DNA of 32,448 nucleotides from Pseudomonadota bacterium (GTDB taxonomy: Bacteria > Pseudomonadota > Gammaproteobacteria > Thiotrichales > Thiotrichaceae): assembly GCA_002747435.1 (NCBI GenBank), contig PDPH01000028.1:1-32448 (forward strand), given 5' to 3'. How positions within the stretch are numbered: the stretch's first letter is position 1; every line of letters begins with the position of its first letter. Shown one piece after another: positions 8,382 to 16,024 of this stretch. The notes beneath the pieces are model-generated. The model did no database searches, was not told the DNA's origin, and worked only from the letters and a program-made list of their open reading frames with translations. The translations under genes and the position numbers were made by a program.

Positions 8382-9167
8382 GTGAAGGTAAACTATTGGC
8401 GACAACACGGGCTGTTACTACGTGGGCTGGTACAGCGCGATATGCAGGAGCGTTATCGGGGAACATGTTTAGGGATCTTATGGCTGTTGATACAACCTTT
8501 GTTTCTGTTAATGCTTTATACGCTGGTGTTTGGTGAAATCCTGCAATTGCGTTTTACTGATACAGCCTCTACACCTATTTTTGCATTCTACTTGTTTGCG
8601 GGTTTGCTGGTATTTAATGCTTTTTCTGAAGTACTGAACCGTGCTCCTTCTTTGTTGCCAGAACAGCGTGATTTATTACTGAATACACCTTTGTCACCTT
8701 GGCTGTTACCTTTATTACCAGTCGGTACATCCATTTTATTGGAGTGGTTTGGTGTATTAATTTTATTACTAGGGGCGGGCATCGGCCATCATTTTGAACC
8801 TTGGGGTTTATTGTTGTATTGGCCCTATTTTTTACTAAGAGTTTTGCTGTCCACAGCCGCTGCTTATACCTGTGCGGTGCTCGGTGTGTTTTTGCGCGAT
8901 TTGCGTCAGTTAGTGCCCGCTTTGTTGAGTATTTTGCTCTTTTTGTCGCCTATTTTTTATCCGCTAGAGCGTATTCCTGAGCGCTTTCAGTTTTTATACC
9001 ATTGGAATGTATTAGGGCAATTGGTGCAAGGTTATAGAGAAAGCTTGCTGGAAGGTGTTTTCGTTTGGCAACGCTTTGCAGGATTATGGGTTGTTGCTGT
9101 GTTAAGTTTGTCAGGAGCGCTCTGGCTATTTCACAGCCTTATGCCTAAGGCTAGGCTTGTATTATGA
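8382..9167 (+). CDS. wzm: Polysaccharide ABC transporter permease (Wzm/TagG type)
   Basis: A 261-residue ABC-2 type permease with about six membrane helices. The N-terminus carries the family motif RDMQERYRGTCLGILWLLIQP, and the C-terminal half has LSPIFYPLERIPERF followed by a WNVLGQLVQGYRESLLEG stretch typical of Wzm/KpsM/TagG proteins. With the ATPase encoded next it would export a lipid-linked polysaccharide across the inner membrane. The GTG start at 8382 has a strong AGGAGGG at 8371-8377. The stop overlaps the start of the ATPase gene (ATGA), so subunits are translated in a coupled way. Family assignment is firm; whether the glycan is O-antigen, capsule or another polymer cannot be read from the sequence. 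Confidence 0.9.
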   Translation: MKVNYWRQHGLLLRGLVQRDMQERYRGTCLGILWLLIQPLFLLMLYTLVFGEILQLRFTDTASTPIFAFYLFAGLLVFNAFSEVLNRAPSLLPEQRDLLLNTPLSPWLLPLLPVGTSILLEWFGVLILLLGAGIGHHFEPWGLLLYWPYFLLRVLLSTAAAYTCAVLGVFLRDLRQLVPALLSILLFLSPIFYPLERIPERFQFLYHWNVLGQLVQGYRESLLEGVFVWQRFAGLWVVAVLSLSGALWLFHSLMPKARLVL

Positions 9168-10396
9168 AAGCCGTTCGCTTACAGCAAGTCAGTTTACATT
9201 ATCGGCGCTATGCCACTCCTAAAGATGCTTTATTGGAATGGTTGCAGCGTAAGCCGCGTCATGAGGTTTTTGCTGCTTTACAGGACATTAGTTTTGAATT
9301 GGAGCAAGGAGATTCCCTAGGTATTGTTGGTGATAATGGTGCAGGTAAAAGTACCTTATTGCGCTTATTGGCGGGTAATTTAAGTCCATCTGGTGGTCAG
9401 TGTTACCTTCAGGGTTCCAAGGCTGCTTTGCTGGAGTTGGGGAGTGGCTTACATTCCGAGTTTAGTGGATTAGAAAATGCCCGCTTGGGCTTGGCTTTGC
9501 GTGGCTTAAGTGCCGCAGAAATTGAACAGCATTTGCCAGTAGTTTTGGCTTTTGCTGAGTTGGGTGATTTTATACAACAGCCCGTAAAGCACTATTCCAG
9601 CGGCATGGTCGTGCGTTTGGTTTTTGCGGTTGCTGTAGCGGTAGAACCGCAGTTATTAATTGTGGACGAAGCCCTATCAGTAGGCGACCAATATTTTCAA
9701 AAGAAATCACTGGATCGTATGCGCCAGATTTTAGCAGGGGGCGCTAGTTTGGTGTTTTGTTCGCATAATTTGTATCAGGTACGTGAAATTTGCAGGCGAG
9801 CGATTTGGTTGGAGCAGGGCAGTATAAAAATGCTGGGTGATGCTCAGACTGTGGTTGATGCTTATCAGGATGCCGTGCGAGCGCGCCATGCCGCTCCTTC
9901 TGTGATGTCAGCAGCAAGTCAAAGAAGTCTTGACAATAATAACACTAGGGCTGCTGCGCCTGTTTTATTATCTGTGCAATTGCAACATGCTTTAGAGCCA
10001 GTGGGCAGTTTGCCTGTATTTGCGACTTGGCAACCGTTTGCGCTGGAAGTGCAGTTTGATAGCGCAGGCAGAGCTGCCGAGGATGTGCATATTGGTATTG
10101 TGATTCGGCGTAATGATGATATTCAATGTTACGGCATTAGCACTTTGCATGATCGCTTCAGTTTGGTATTGGCTGGTCAGGCGATAGCGACAGTACGCTT
10201 TGTGATTGAACGTTTACCTTTATTATCGGGTGAGTACTGTCTTGAGGTTTGGTTGATTGATGGTAGTGGTGTGCATGTTTATGATGCGCGCGAACGTTGT
10301 TGTCACTTTCGTGTTCAGCAAGCCAGTCAGGATCAGGGTGTTGGCGTTAGTTGGATAGAACATCGTTGGGAGATGCTTGAGAGAGAAAGCACATGA
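9164..10396 (+). CDS. wzt: Polysaccharide ABC transporter ATP-binding protein with Wzt C-terminal domain
   Basis: A 410-residue ATPase partner of the permease. The nucleotide-binding domain covers about residues 1-235: Walker A GDNGAGKST at 56-64, signature YSSGM at 144, Walker B LLIVDEALSVGDQ and the switch His in FCSHNL. After a linker comes a beta-rich C-terminal domain (about 265-405), which places the protein in the Wzt group, where this domain binds the modified non-reducing end of the glycan to license export. KpsT-type ATPases lack it, so export here is probably coupled to chain capping. The methyltransferase two genes downstream is a candidate cap enzyme; that link is inference. The start overlaps the wzm stop. 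Confidence 0.9.
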   Translation: MKAVRLQQVSLHYRRYATPKDALLEWLQRKPRHEVFAALQDISFELEQGDSLGIVGDNGAGKSTLLRLLAGNLSPSGGQCYLQGSKAALLELGSGLHSEFSGLENARLGLALRGLSAAEIEQHLPVVLAFAELGDFIQQPVKHYSSGMVVRLVFAVAVAVEPQLLIVDEALSVGDQYFQKKSLDRMRQILAGGASLVFCSHNLYQVREICRRAIWLEQGSIKMLGDAQTVVDAYQDAVRARHAAPSVMSAASQRSLDNNNTRAAAPVLLSVQLQHALEPVGSLPVFATWQPFALEVQFDSAGRAAEDVHIGIVIRRNDDIQCYGISTLHDRFSLVLAGQAIATVRFVIERLPLLSGEYCLEVWLIDGSGVHVYDARERCCHFRVQQASQDQGVGVSWIEHRWEMLEREST

Positions 10397-10408
10397 GGGA
10401 GACAGTGC

Positions 10409-11311
10409 ATGAGCTTGGCTTTTGCAGTTGAGCGTTCTTGGCGTTATGACATTAACTTTCCGCTTTTGTCACACTTGCCAGTTAAATGGGCCTATCAAGG
10501 CGCTCGTTTGCAAGCACGTTATAGGGCGCGTCAAAAAACAGCCCAAGCAGATTTAATTCGCACTCAGATGCAAAGCGCTTTTCCGCATGCGACAGATGAG
10601 CAGTTAGCTAATTGCTTAGCAGATTATTTTTGTATGGTAGAACAAGAAGCGCTGGATACTTGGTTTATCAATAAACCTGCTTGTGCACGTTTGGTCAGTT
10701 TGCAAAATTTTGAGTTAGTGCAAGCCGCTCGTGCAGCAGGGCGAAGGGTGCTATTGACGGGAGGACATTTTGGCCGTTTTTGGTTGGCTGGATTTGCGAT
10801 GCGGCAAGCTGGCTTTACAGTAGGCACGATTACTCGTGATGGTGGTAAAGAAAATACACAGGGTTTACCGGAGGCTGAATATCGTTACCGTTTATTCAAA
10901 TTGCAACGCTTGCAACATGCCTTGGGTGGCCCTTTTTTAGTAGAAGGGGATGACTTGCGTCCACTGTATACAGCGCTGGATGAACACCTAATTACTTTAA
11001 TCTTTGACGTTCCTTATCTCGAAATACCTCCAGGATGCGTGACAGTTCCTTTTTTAGGCGGTAATATAAAAGTGCCTGTCGGAATTTATAGAATTGCAAA
11101 AAAGACAAAAGCATTGGTCGCGCCTTTCTATATGCGTGATCTTGGGGGTGGGCAGGTAGTTGCGGAGTTTTCTGCATTACTAGATCCCTGTTACTATAAT
11201 GATAATGGCGAGGGCTTCATGAGTCATTTGACATGCCAGCTAGAGGCGCAAATCCGGTTGCGGCCAGGTCACTGGTGGCTGTGGGAGGCTCTACCCCTTC
11301 TGCGGAGATAA
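10409..11311 (+). CDS. LpxL/HtrB-like acyltransferase-family protein, altered active-site motif
   Basis: A 300-residue protein of the lysophospholipid/lipid A late acyltransferase superfamily. The N-terminal half has the long basic helices typical of HtrB proteins, and GGHFGRFWLAGFAM at about residues 118-131 aligns with the usual HWGNWE-type motif. The catalytic His is kept (H120), but the acidic residue expected five positions later is Trp (W125). Later blocks (FDVPYLEIPPGCVTVPFLGG, then KTKALVAPFYMRD) match the family's substrate-binding region. The family transfers acyl chains to lipid A or similar acceptors at the inner membrane. The start has GAGGGAGA at 10395-10402, 12 bases after wzt. 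The gene's place suggests a role with the exported glycan or its lipid carrier. Lack of the acid makes activity uncertain. Confidence 0.75.
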   Translation: MSLAFAVERSWRYDINFPLLSHLPVKWAYQGARLQARYRARQKTAQADLIRTQMQSAFPHATDEQLANCLADYFCMVEQEALDTWFINKPACARLVSLQNFELVQAARAAGRRVLLTGGHFGRFWLAGFAMRQAGFTVGTITRDGGKENTQGLPEAEYRYRLFKLQRLQHALGGPFLVEGDDLRPLYTALDEHLITLIFDVPYLEIPPGCVTVPFLGGNIKVPVGIYRIAKKTKALVAPFYMRDLGGGQVVAEFSALLDPCYYNDNGEGFMSHLTCQLEAQIRLRPGHWWLWEALPLLRR

Positions 11312-11316
11312 TAATT

Positions 11317-12321
11317 ATGAATCAACCCGTAGCAGTTAAGCAGTCCAGTGCACTGGATCGTCTCGATAAAAATCATTCACATCGTCAAATTGTTGAACGC
11401 ATTCCACGTTATGCTTATGTACTGGAGTTAGGCTGTGCTAGCGGCGAAATGTCGCGCCTAATGCGTGAGCATTGTGAAGCACGTGTCTTTGGTATAGAAA
11501 AAGACCCACAGTCTGCTTGGCAGGCACAGCGTTATTGTGATTATGTTTTTACAGAAGATTTGGATGATCCACACAGTTTGGATGCGCTTCAGTTTGAGAA
11601 GTTTGATGTAATCACCTTAGTGGATGTGTTGGAGCACTTGAAGCATCCGCAGGCATTATTGGAACGCCTCAAACCCTTCATGATGGACGAATCAGTTATT
11701 TTATTGTCTGTGCCCAATGTGGCACATACTTCAGTGCGCTTGGAGTTGTTAACAGGGGATTTCCGTTATGAGGAAGCGGGTATTCTGGATGCAACTCACC
11801 TCAAGTTTTTTACACTGAATTCGCTGACTGCTTTGATTGAACGCTGTGGTTTTGCCATCAATGAAGTGAACTATACTTGGCATGATATACCGGATTCGGT
11901 GATTAGTCGTTATCTGCGCAAGGTAGGCATTGAAGCGACACCGCATATTTTGGATTATTTCCACCAACCGCATGCGATTGCTTACCAGTTTATTATTTCG
12001 ATTAGTTTGGCCGGAACAAAGGCAACAAGCTCAGATGGTGCTAAGCCTTGGATTACGGAAAACAATCTCAAACCTATGGCCGCTTCATGGCAAACTTGGG
12101 GGCATGTGTTCAGCAATTTGCAACAGAAAGAGCAAGTCATTCAAGGCATGGAGATTAGCATGCGTGAGCAACAGCGTCAGCTAGAACAGTTGTCCCAGGA
12201 ATTAACACACCATAAGGCTGAATTATCGAAAGTGTATGCAACACGTAGTTGGCGTTTGATCCGGCGTATTGTGGGGATATTTCGGGGTGAATTTGTTCAG
12301 GATCGCTTAACACAGGTCTGA
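11317..12321 (+). CDS. Class I SAM methyltransferase with C-terminal coiled coil
   Basis: A 334-residue protein. Rossmann-fold methyltransferase at about residues 15-210: motif I VLELGCASGE (E37), the acidic strand VFGIEKDP, and DVITLVDVLEHLKHPQALL, as in Methyltransf_23/12 enzymes. After about residue 230 the chain becomes a Gln/Glu-rich coiled coil (QREQ-type runs around 265-310) and ends with ATRSWRLIRRIVGIFRGEF, a basic amphipathic tail. I start at ATG 11317, which has GGAG at 11304-11307. The frame is open back to 11233 but that part lies inside the preceding gene. It probably methylates a sugar of the exported glycan; with Wzt carrying a C-terminal domain, a chain-capping role is conceivable but unproven. 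Confidence 0.82.
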   Translation: MNQPVAVKQSSALDRLDKNHSHRQIVERIPRYAYVLELGCASGEMSRLMREHCEARVFGIEKDPQSAWQAQRYCDYVFTEDLDDPHSLDALQFEKFDVITLVDVLEHLKHPQALLERLKPFMMDESVILLSVPNVAHTSVRLELLTGDFRYEEAGILDATHLKFFTLNSLTALIERCGFAINEVNYTWHDIPDSVISRYLRKVGIEATPHILDYFHQPHAIAYQFIISISLAGTKATSSDGAKPWITENNLKPMAASWQTWGHVFSNLQQKEQVIQGMEISMREQQRQLEQLSQELTHHKAELSKVYATRSWRLIRRIVGIFRGEFVQDRLTQV

Positions 12322-12392
12322 TACACTGAGCGATGAGCTTGTAAGAAAAATAATAAAATTCATCTAATTATAATAAGAGGCTGCTACTCATT

Positions 12393-13745
12393 ATGCGCCC
12401 GCCTGTGCCTATCATTAGCGTCATTATTCCCGTCTTTAACCATGCGCATTGGGTGGTTGAAGCGGTGCGCTCGGTATTGGCACAAAGCTTTTCTGACTGG
12501 GAATTGCTTATTATTGATGATGCTTCCTCAGATCAGAGTTATGCGCTTTTGCAATCTTTGCAGCAGGAGTCCAATGATTCTCGCCTGCAATTATTCCAGC
12601 ATACCGAAAACCAAGGTGCAGCTTGTACGCTGAATGAGGCAATGCAACTGGCTCAGGGTAGTTATTTTGCCATTCTGAACTCTGACGATGTTTGGCATCC
12701 AGATCGATTAGCTACACTGTATGCCAAGGCTGAACAGGATAAGCTGGATTTCGTAGCGGGTGCTGTGCAATTGCAAGAGGAGCAGCCACATACAGCAGAA
12801 GCGCAGGCTTGGCTAGACTGGTATGCACGTATGCAGCGTCACTATGTACAGGATCAGGATTTTCTGACGAGTTTATTACGTGGTAATTTTCTGATTGGCA
12901 CGTCTAATTTCTTTTTTCATCGTCGTGTATTTGAGCAATTGGGTGGCTTCAGTGATTTGCGCTATGTGCATGATTATGAATACCTATTGAGATTGTGCCG
13001 CGCTGATTTTCGTTTGCACTGTTTATGGGCATTTCCGGGGCTGAAATACCGCTGGCATGACAGCAATACTATCCGCGAAAAGCCGCGTTTAGCTCTACAT
13101 GAAAATATCCAACTATTTATTGACTATTTGCCATTAATGGCCGAGTGGCTGAATCAGCAACGCTTGGCTGCTTTACACGAACACCTGTCCGATTTGCTGG
13201 CTTACCACGAAACAGAATGGCGCACTGAAATTCATGCTCGACTACTGACCAAGGAGCAGGAGCTATTTCCTCTTATTGTAGATCGGGATGCTTGGATCAA
13301 AGAGCGGGATACGCTGATTCAACAGCAACAACAATGGTTGGCTGATCGAGATGCTTGGATACAAGAGCGCGATACTGTGATTAGTCAGCAGCAGCAGTGG
13401 ATTAAAGATCGAGATGCTTGGATACAAGAGCGCGATGTTGCTATCCAGCAATTACAGGACTTGAGTGCTTTACAACAGTCTTGGATTACCGAGCGGGATC
13501 ACTGGATTGCCGATCGGGATCATTGGCTAGCAGAGCGCGATGGACTGATTGCTGTGCAGCAAGCGCAGTTGACGGAACGCGATCATTGGCTAGCAGATAA
13601 AGAACATTACATCAGCTGTTTGATTAGAGAACGTGATGCTTTGCAACAAAGTCGTGCTTATCGTTTGGGGCGGGCGCTACTGAAACCGCTGCGTTTGAGT
13701 CGTGACTTTTTAGTGCGCAACAAGTGGAGGATAAACCATGCCTGA
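12393..13745 (+). CDS. GT2 glycosyltransferase with long 7-residue-repeat tail
   Basis: A 450-residue protein. The GT-A family 2 domain spans about residues 5-260: ISVIIPVFNHAHWVVEAVRS at the start, LLIIDDASSDQS for nucleotide binding, ILNSDDVWHPDRL as the DxD-type metal site, and NFFFHRRVFEQLGGF in the acceptor part. From about residue 297 to 415 the sequence is a continuous 7-residue repeat of the form (D/E)RDxWIx, much of it in 21-residue units. The protein ends with SRAYRLGRALLKPLRL, a basic amphipathic segment. AGAGG at 12376-12380 precedes the ATG. The stop overlaps the next start, so it is coupled to the HAD gene. The enzyme adds a sugar to a growing glycan; donor and linkage cannot be told. 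Confidence 0.87.
   Translation: MRPPVPIISVIIPVFNHAHWVVEAVRSVLAQSFSDWELLIIDDASSDQSYALLQSLQQESNDSRLQLFQHTENQGAACTLNEAMQLAQGSYFAILNSDDVWHPDRLATLYAKAEQDKLDFVAGAVQLQEEQPHTAEAQAWLDWYARMQRHYVQDQDFLTSLLRGNFLIGTSNFFFHRRVFEQLGGFSDLRYVHDYEYLLRLCRADFRLHCLWAFPGLKYRWHDSNTIREKPRLALHENIQLFIDYLPLMAEWLNQQRLAALHEHLSDLLAYHETEWRTEIHARLLTKEQELFPLIVDRDAWIKERDTLIQQQQQWLADRDAWIQERDTVISQQQQWIKDRDAWIQERDVAIQQLQDLSALQQSWITERDHWIADRDHWLAERDGLIAVQQAQLTERDHWLADKEHYISCLIRERDALQQSRAYRLGRALLKPLRLSRDFLVRNKWRINHA
13281..13610 (+). repeat. 63-bp tandem repeats encoding the GT2 tail
   Basis: Units start at 13281, 13344 and 13407 with a 63-bp period (21 codons, three 7-residue repeats). The 30 bases at 13344-13373 and 13407-13436 are identical, and those at 13281 differ at a few positions. 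A second set with the same spacing is GATCATTGGCTAGCAGA at 13518-13534 and 13581-13597. Between the sets the repeat is degenerate. The period keeps frame, so copy changes would lengthen or shorten the helix without breaking the gene. Confidence 0.85.
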
Positions 13746-15813
13746 TAAAGTAATTGTACGTGACTGGCGACAGTTACAAGCTTGGTTGATGCCCCGTCTG
13801 CAAAAAGGTTCGGTCATGACCGTTTCTTTGGATATTTTTGATACCTTGTTAGGGCGCATTGATTTGCCGGAGCAGGTACAAAAAGCCACTTGCCGCGAAT
13901 TGGTTCAACATTTATCTCAACACTTGGGGCAAACCTATTCAGTCGATGACCTGCTACACATGCGCCAAGCCATTGAGAACAGTCTAAGACAACAAGCACA
14001 TGCCGCTGGAAAGGATTATGAATGCCGCTTTAGCGACTTGGTTAAAGCTTGGGCAGAGCAATTAGAGCCGCAGGCAACAGAGCACCAGTTAGCCTTACAA
14101 GATTTTATTATACGTACCGAGATGGAAATGGAATCGCTGGCTTTGTATGTCAAGCCAGGTGTATTGGCATTTCTGGCGTGGCTTAAGGATGCGGGTATCA
14201 GGCTATTAGCGATTTCAGATATGTACTTGGATCTTGAGTTAATCCGCAAATTACTGGCTGATAAGGGTTTGCTGAGTTGGTTTGAGCATGTGTATGTCTC
14301 TTCAGAAGATTTGCATTGCAAATATTCCGGTCGCTTGTTTGCCAGTATTGCGAGTGAGCAACAGCTCAATCCGGCCACTTGGGTGCATATCGGTGATAAC
14401 CCTGTATCAGATAGGCGAGCTGCTTGTGAGCAGGGGATACAGGGCATTTGGCTGCATGAGAAAAGCGAGCACAAGCGTTTGGCTCAGCAACAGCTCAGCA
14501 TACGTATGGCAGAACAGAATAGTATCTGGACAGGTTATCGGTTTTTTTCCATGTTGGAACAGCGCATGCAGGCGCTAGAAGCAGACAGCGAGGACTTTTA
14601 TTTTCGTTATGGTCGTGATGTGCTGGGCAGCGTATTTAGCACGTTTATGTTGGGTTTGCAGGAACGCTTGCGTAAAAAGCCGTTTGAGAAATTATTTTTT
14701 ATGGCACGAGATGGCTACTTGTTCCAGCAAATGTACCATGAGCTAGCGGAGTCATTGGACGGTGGTTACCTGTATCTATCACGTAAAGTGATTGCTGCTG
14801 CTTCTACTGCGAATGGTTTGACCTTAGAGCAGGCACAGGTCGCTTTTTATAATCCTAAACAACAAGGCTTATTATCAGTATGTAAAGTTTATGGTTTATC
14901 CGAAGATTTGTTGAAGCCATTAGCAAAGCGGCATGGTTTTACTGATTTTGCCGAGCCTTTACACGATTGGCAAGATCCACGCTTATTGGCATTTCTTGCT
15001 GATGAGGATGTACAGACCTGTATTCGCCCAGCAGGTTTGCGCAGCCGTGACTTATTGGAAGCTTACCTAGAGCAAAGCGGCTTTTTTGCAGCAAGCTGTA
15101 TTGCAATGGTCGACATAGGCTGGAATGGAACGGTGCAAAAGTTCTTGAAGCAAGCCTTTGGGCATAGAGCTGACTATCCTATTGTACAGGGTTATTACTT
15201 TGCTTTTGTGCCCAAAATGTATAACGATTTTGGCAAGCATAATTTTTGCGAAGGTATTATTCATGACTCGCGCCGTGACAATGCTTGTGAACGAATTCCT
15301 GCCGAGTTCGAGGAGATTTTTGAGCAAGGTGCACGAGCGCTGGAAGCCACAACGGTCGGGTATCAAGCCATTGAGGGTATTATTGAGCCCATTCTGAAAT
15401 CATCCAATGCACCTGATCGCATGGCTGAAATCGCTTGTAACCGTATGGTGGCAGCCATTCAGGCGGGCGTTATGGTGCACTGGCGGCATTTCCGCGTAGT
15501 GCAGCGTTTAAGTGCTTATCACAGCAGTGATTTATTGTCTTATGTCTACGGTGTGCTAGAGCGTGCAGTGGTTTATCCCACGCGTGAGGAAACACGCATG
15601 CTCACCCGCTTGGCGCATACCGAAGACTTTGGACATGACCATGTACTTGAATTAGGGCGTCATGCTATTGGCTGGCGGGATTTATTGCGGCCACGACAAT
15701 TATGGATGCGTTTTCAGCATGCTGCCTGGCGTTATGCCTTGCTTGCCAATATTCCTACGGGCTTTGCTAATTTTGCTTTTCGCATGGCTTATCTGCATGC
15801 CGTTAAGAAATAG
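13738..15813 (+). CDS. HAD-superfamily protein, COG5610 type, polysaccharide cluster
   Basis: A 691-residue two-part protein. The N-terminal HAD domain (about 20-260) has motif I VSLDIFDTLLGR (D32, T36), motif II LLAISDMYLD and motif IV VHIGDNPVSDRRAA. At the +2 position of motif I there is Phe in place of the second Asp of phosphatases, as in dehalogenase-type members. The C-terminal part (about 290-690) contains KLFFMARDGYLFQQMYHEL, GYLYLSRKVIAAAS and MVDIGWNGTVQKFL, a pattern shared by large HAD proteins found in surface-polysaccharide loci. Its biochemical role is not known to me; sugar or lipid-linked phosphate processing is a common guess. It overlaps the preceding GT gene and is followed closely by another GT, which supports a role in glycan assembly. 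Confidence 0.75.
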   Translation: MPDKVIVRDWRQLQAWLMPRLQKGSVMTVSLDIFDTLLGRIDLPEQVQKATCRELVQHLSQHLGQTYSVDDLLHMRQAIENSLRQQAHAAGKDYECRFSDLVKAWAEQLEPQATEHQLALQDFIIRTEMEMESLALYVKPGVLAFLAWLKDAGIRLLAISDMYLDLELIRKLLADKGLLSWFEHVYVSSEDLHCKYSGRLFASIASEQQLNPATWVHIGDNPVSDRRAACEQGIQGIWLHEKSEHKRLAQQQLSIRMAEQNSIWTGYRFFSMLEQRMQALEADSEDFYFRYGRDVLGSVFSTFMLGLQERLRKKPFEKLFFMARDGYLFQQMYHELAESLDGGYLYLSRKVIAAASTANGLTLEQAQVAFYNPKQQGLLSVCKVYGLSEDLLKPLAKRHGFTDFAEPLHDWQDPRLLAFLADEDVQTCIRPAGLRSRDLLEAYLEQSGFFAASCIAMVDIGWNGTVQKFLKQAFGHRADYPIVQGYYFAFVPKMYNDFGKHNFCEGIIHDSRRDNACERIPAEFEEIFEQGARALEATTVGYQAIEGIIEPILKSSNAPDRMAEIACNRMVAAIQAGVMVHWRHFRVVQRLSAYHSSDLLSYVYGVLERAVVYPTREETRMLTRLAHTEDFGHDHVLELGRHAIGWRDLLRPRQLWMRFQHAAWRYALLANIPTGFANFAFRMAYLHAVKK

Positions 15814-16021
15814 CTCACGCAATAAGCCTTATACAACAGCACTGGTGAATCCAGTGCGTTTGTTTATTTATGCGCAGGCTTTTCGTTTTTCATCCGGCAG
15901 GGGGCGTTGTTTCAGTCCAGGCTTGCGCTCTTTATGGCGATGGCACTATGAGCGTATGAAGATTTGCCTGCTTAATCGCAATCGCTTAAAGCGGTGGCGG
16001 GTGTGGCTGGAAAGGTGTTAG
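15797..16021 (+). CDS. Small basic ORF of unknown function
   Basis: A 74-residue frame fills most of the gap between the HAD gene and the next glycosyltransferase, overlapping the HAD stop by 17 bases and ending 3 bases before the next ATG. The product is very basic and aromatic (RSLWRWHYERMKICLLNRNR, ending LKRWRVWLERC), with no signal peptide or clear membrane helix. The absence of a good ribosome-binding site argues against it. The dense packing of this cluster argues for it. It could be a real small protein, or a remnant of the tail of a larger glycosyltransferase-type gene. I do not recognise a family. Confidence 0.4.
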   Translation: MPLRNSSRNKPYTTALVNPVRLFIYAQAFRFSSGRGRCFSPGLRSLWRWHYERMKICLLNRNRLKRWRVWLERC

Positions 16022-16024
16022 CGC

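Noticed and set aside
13263..13451. Minus-strand ORF with repeats opposite the GT2 tail
   Set aside because: Shadow of the 63-bp repeats in the glycosyltransferase gene; no start signal or family character.
14016..14474. 152-residue minus-strand ORF opposite the HAD gene
   Set aside because: Ser/Cys-rich antisense product with no domain; the plus-strand HAD motifs cover the same bases.
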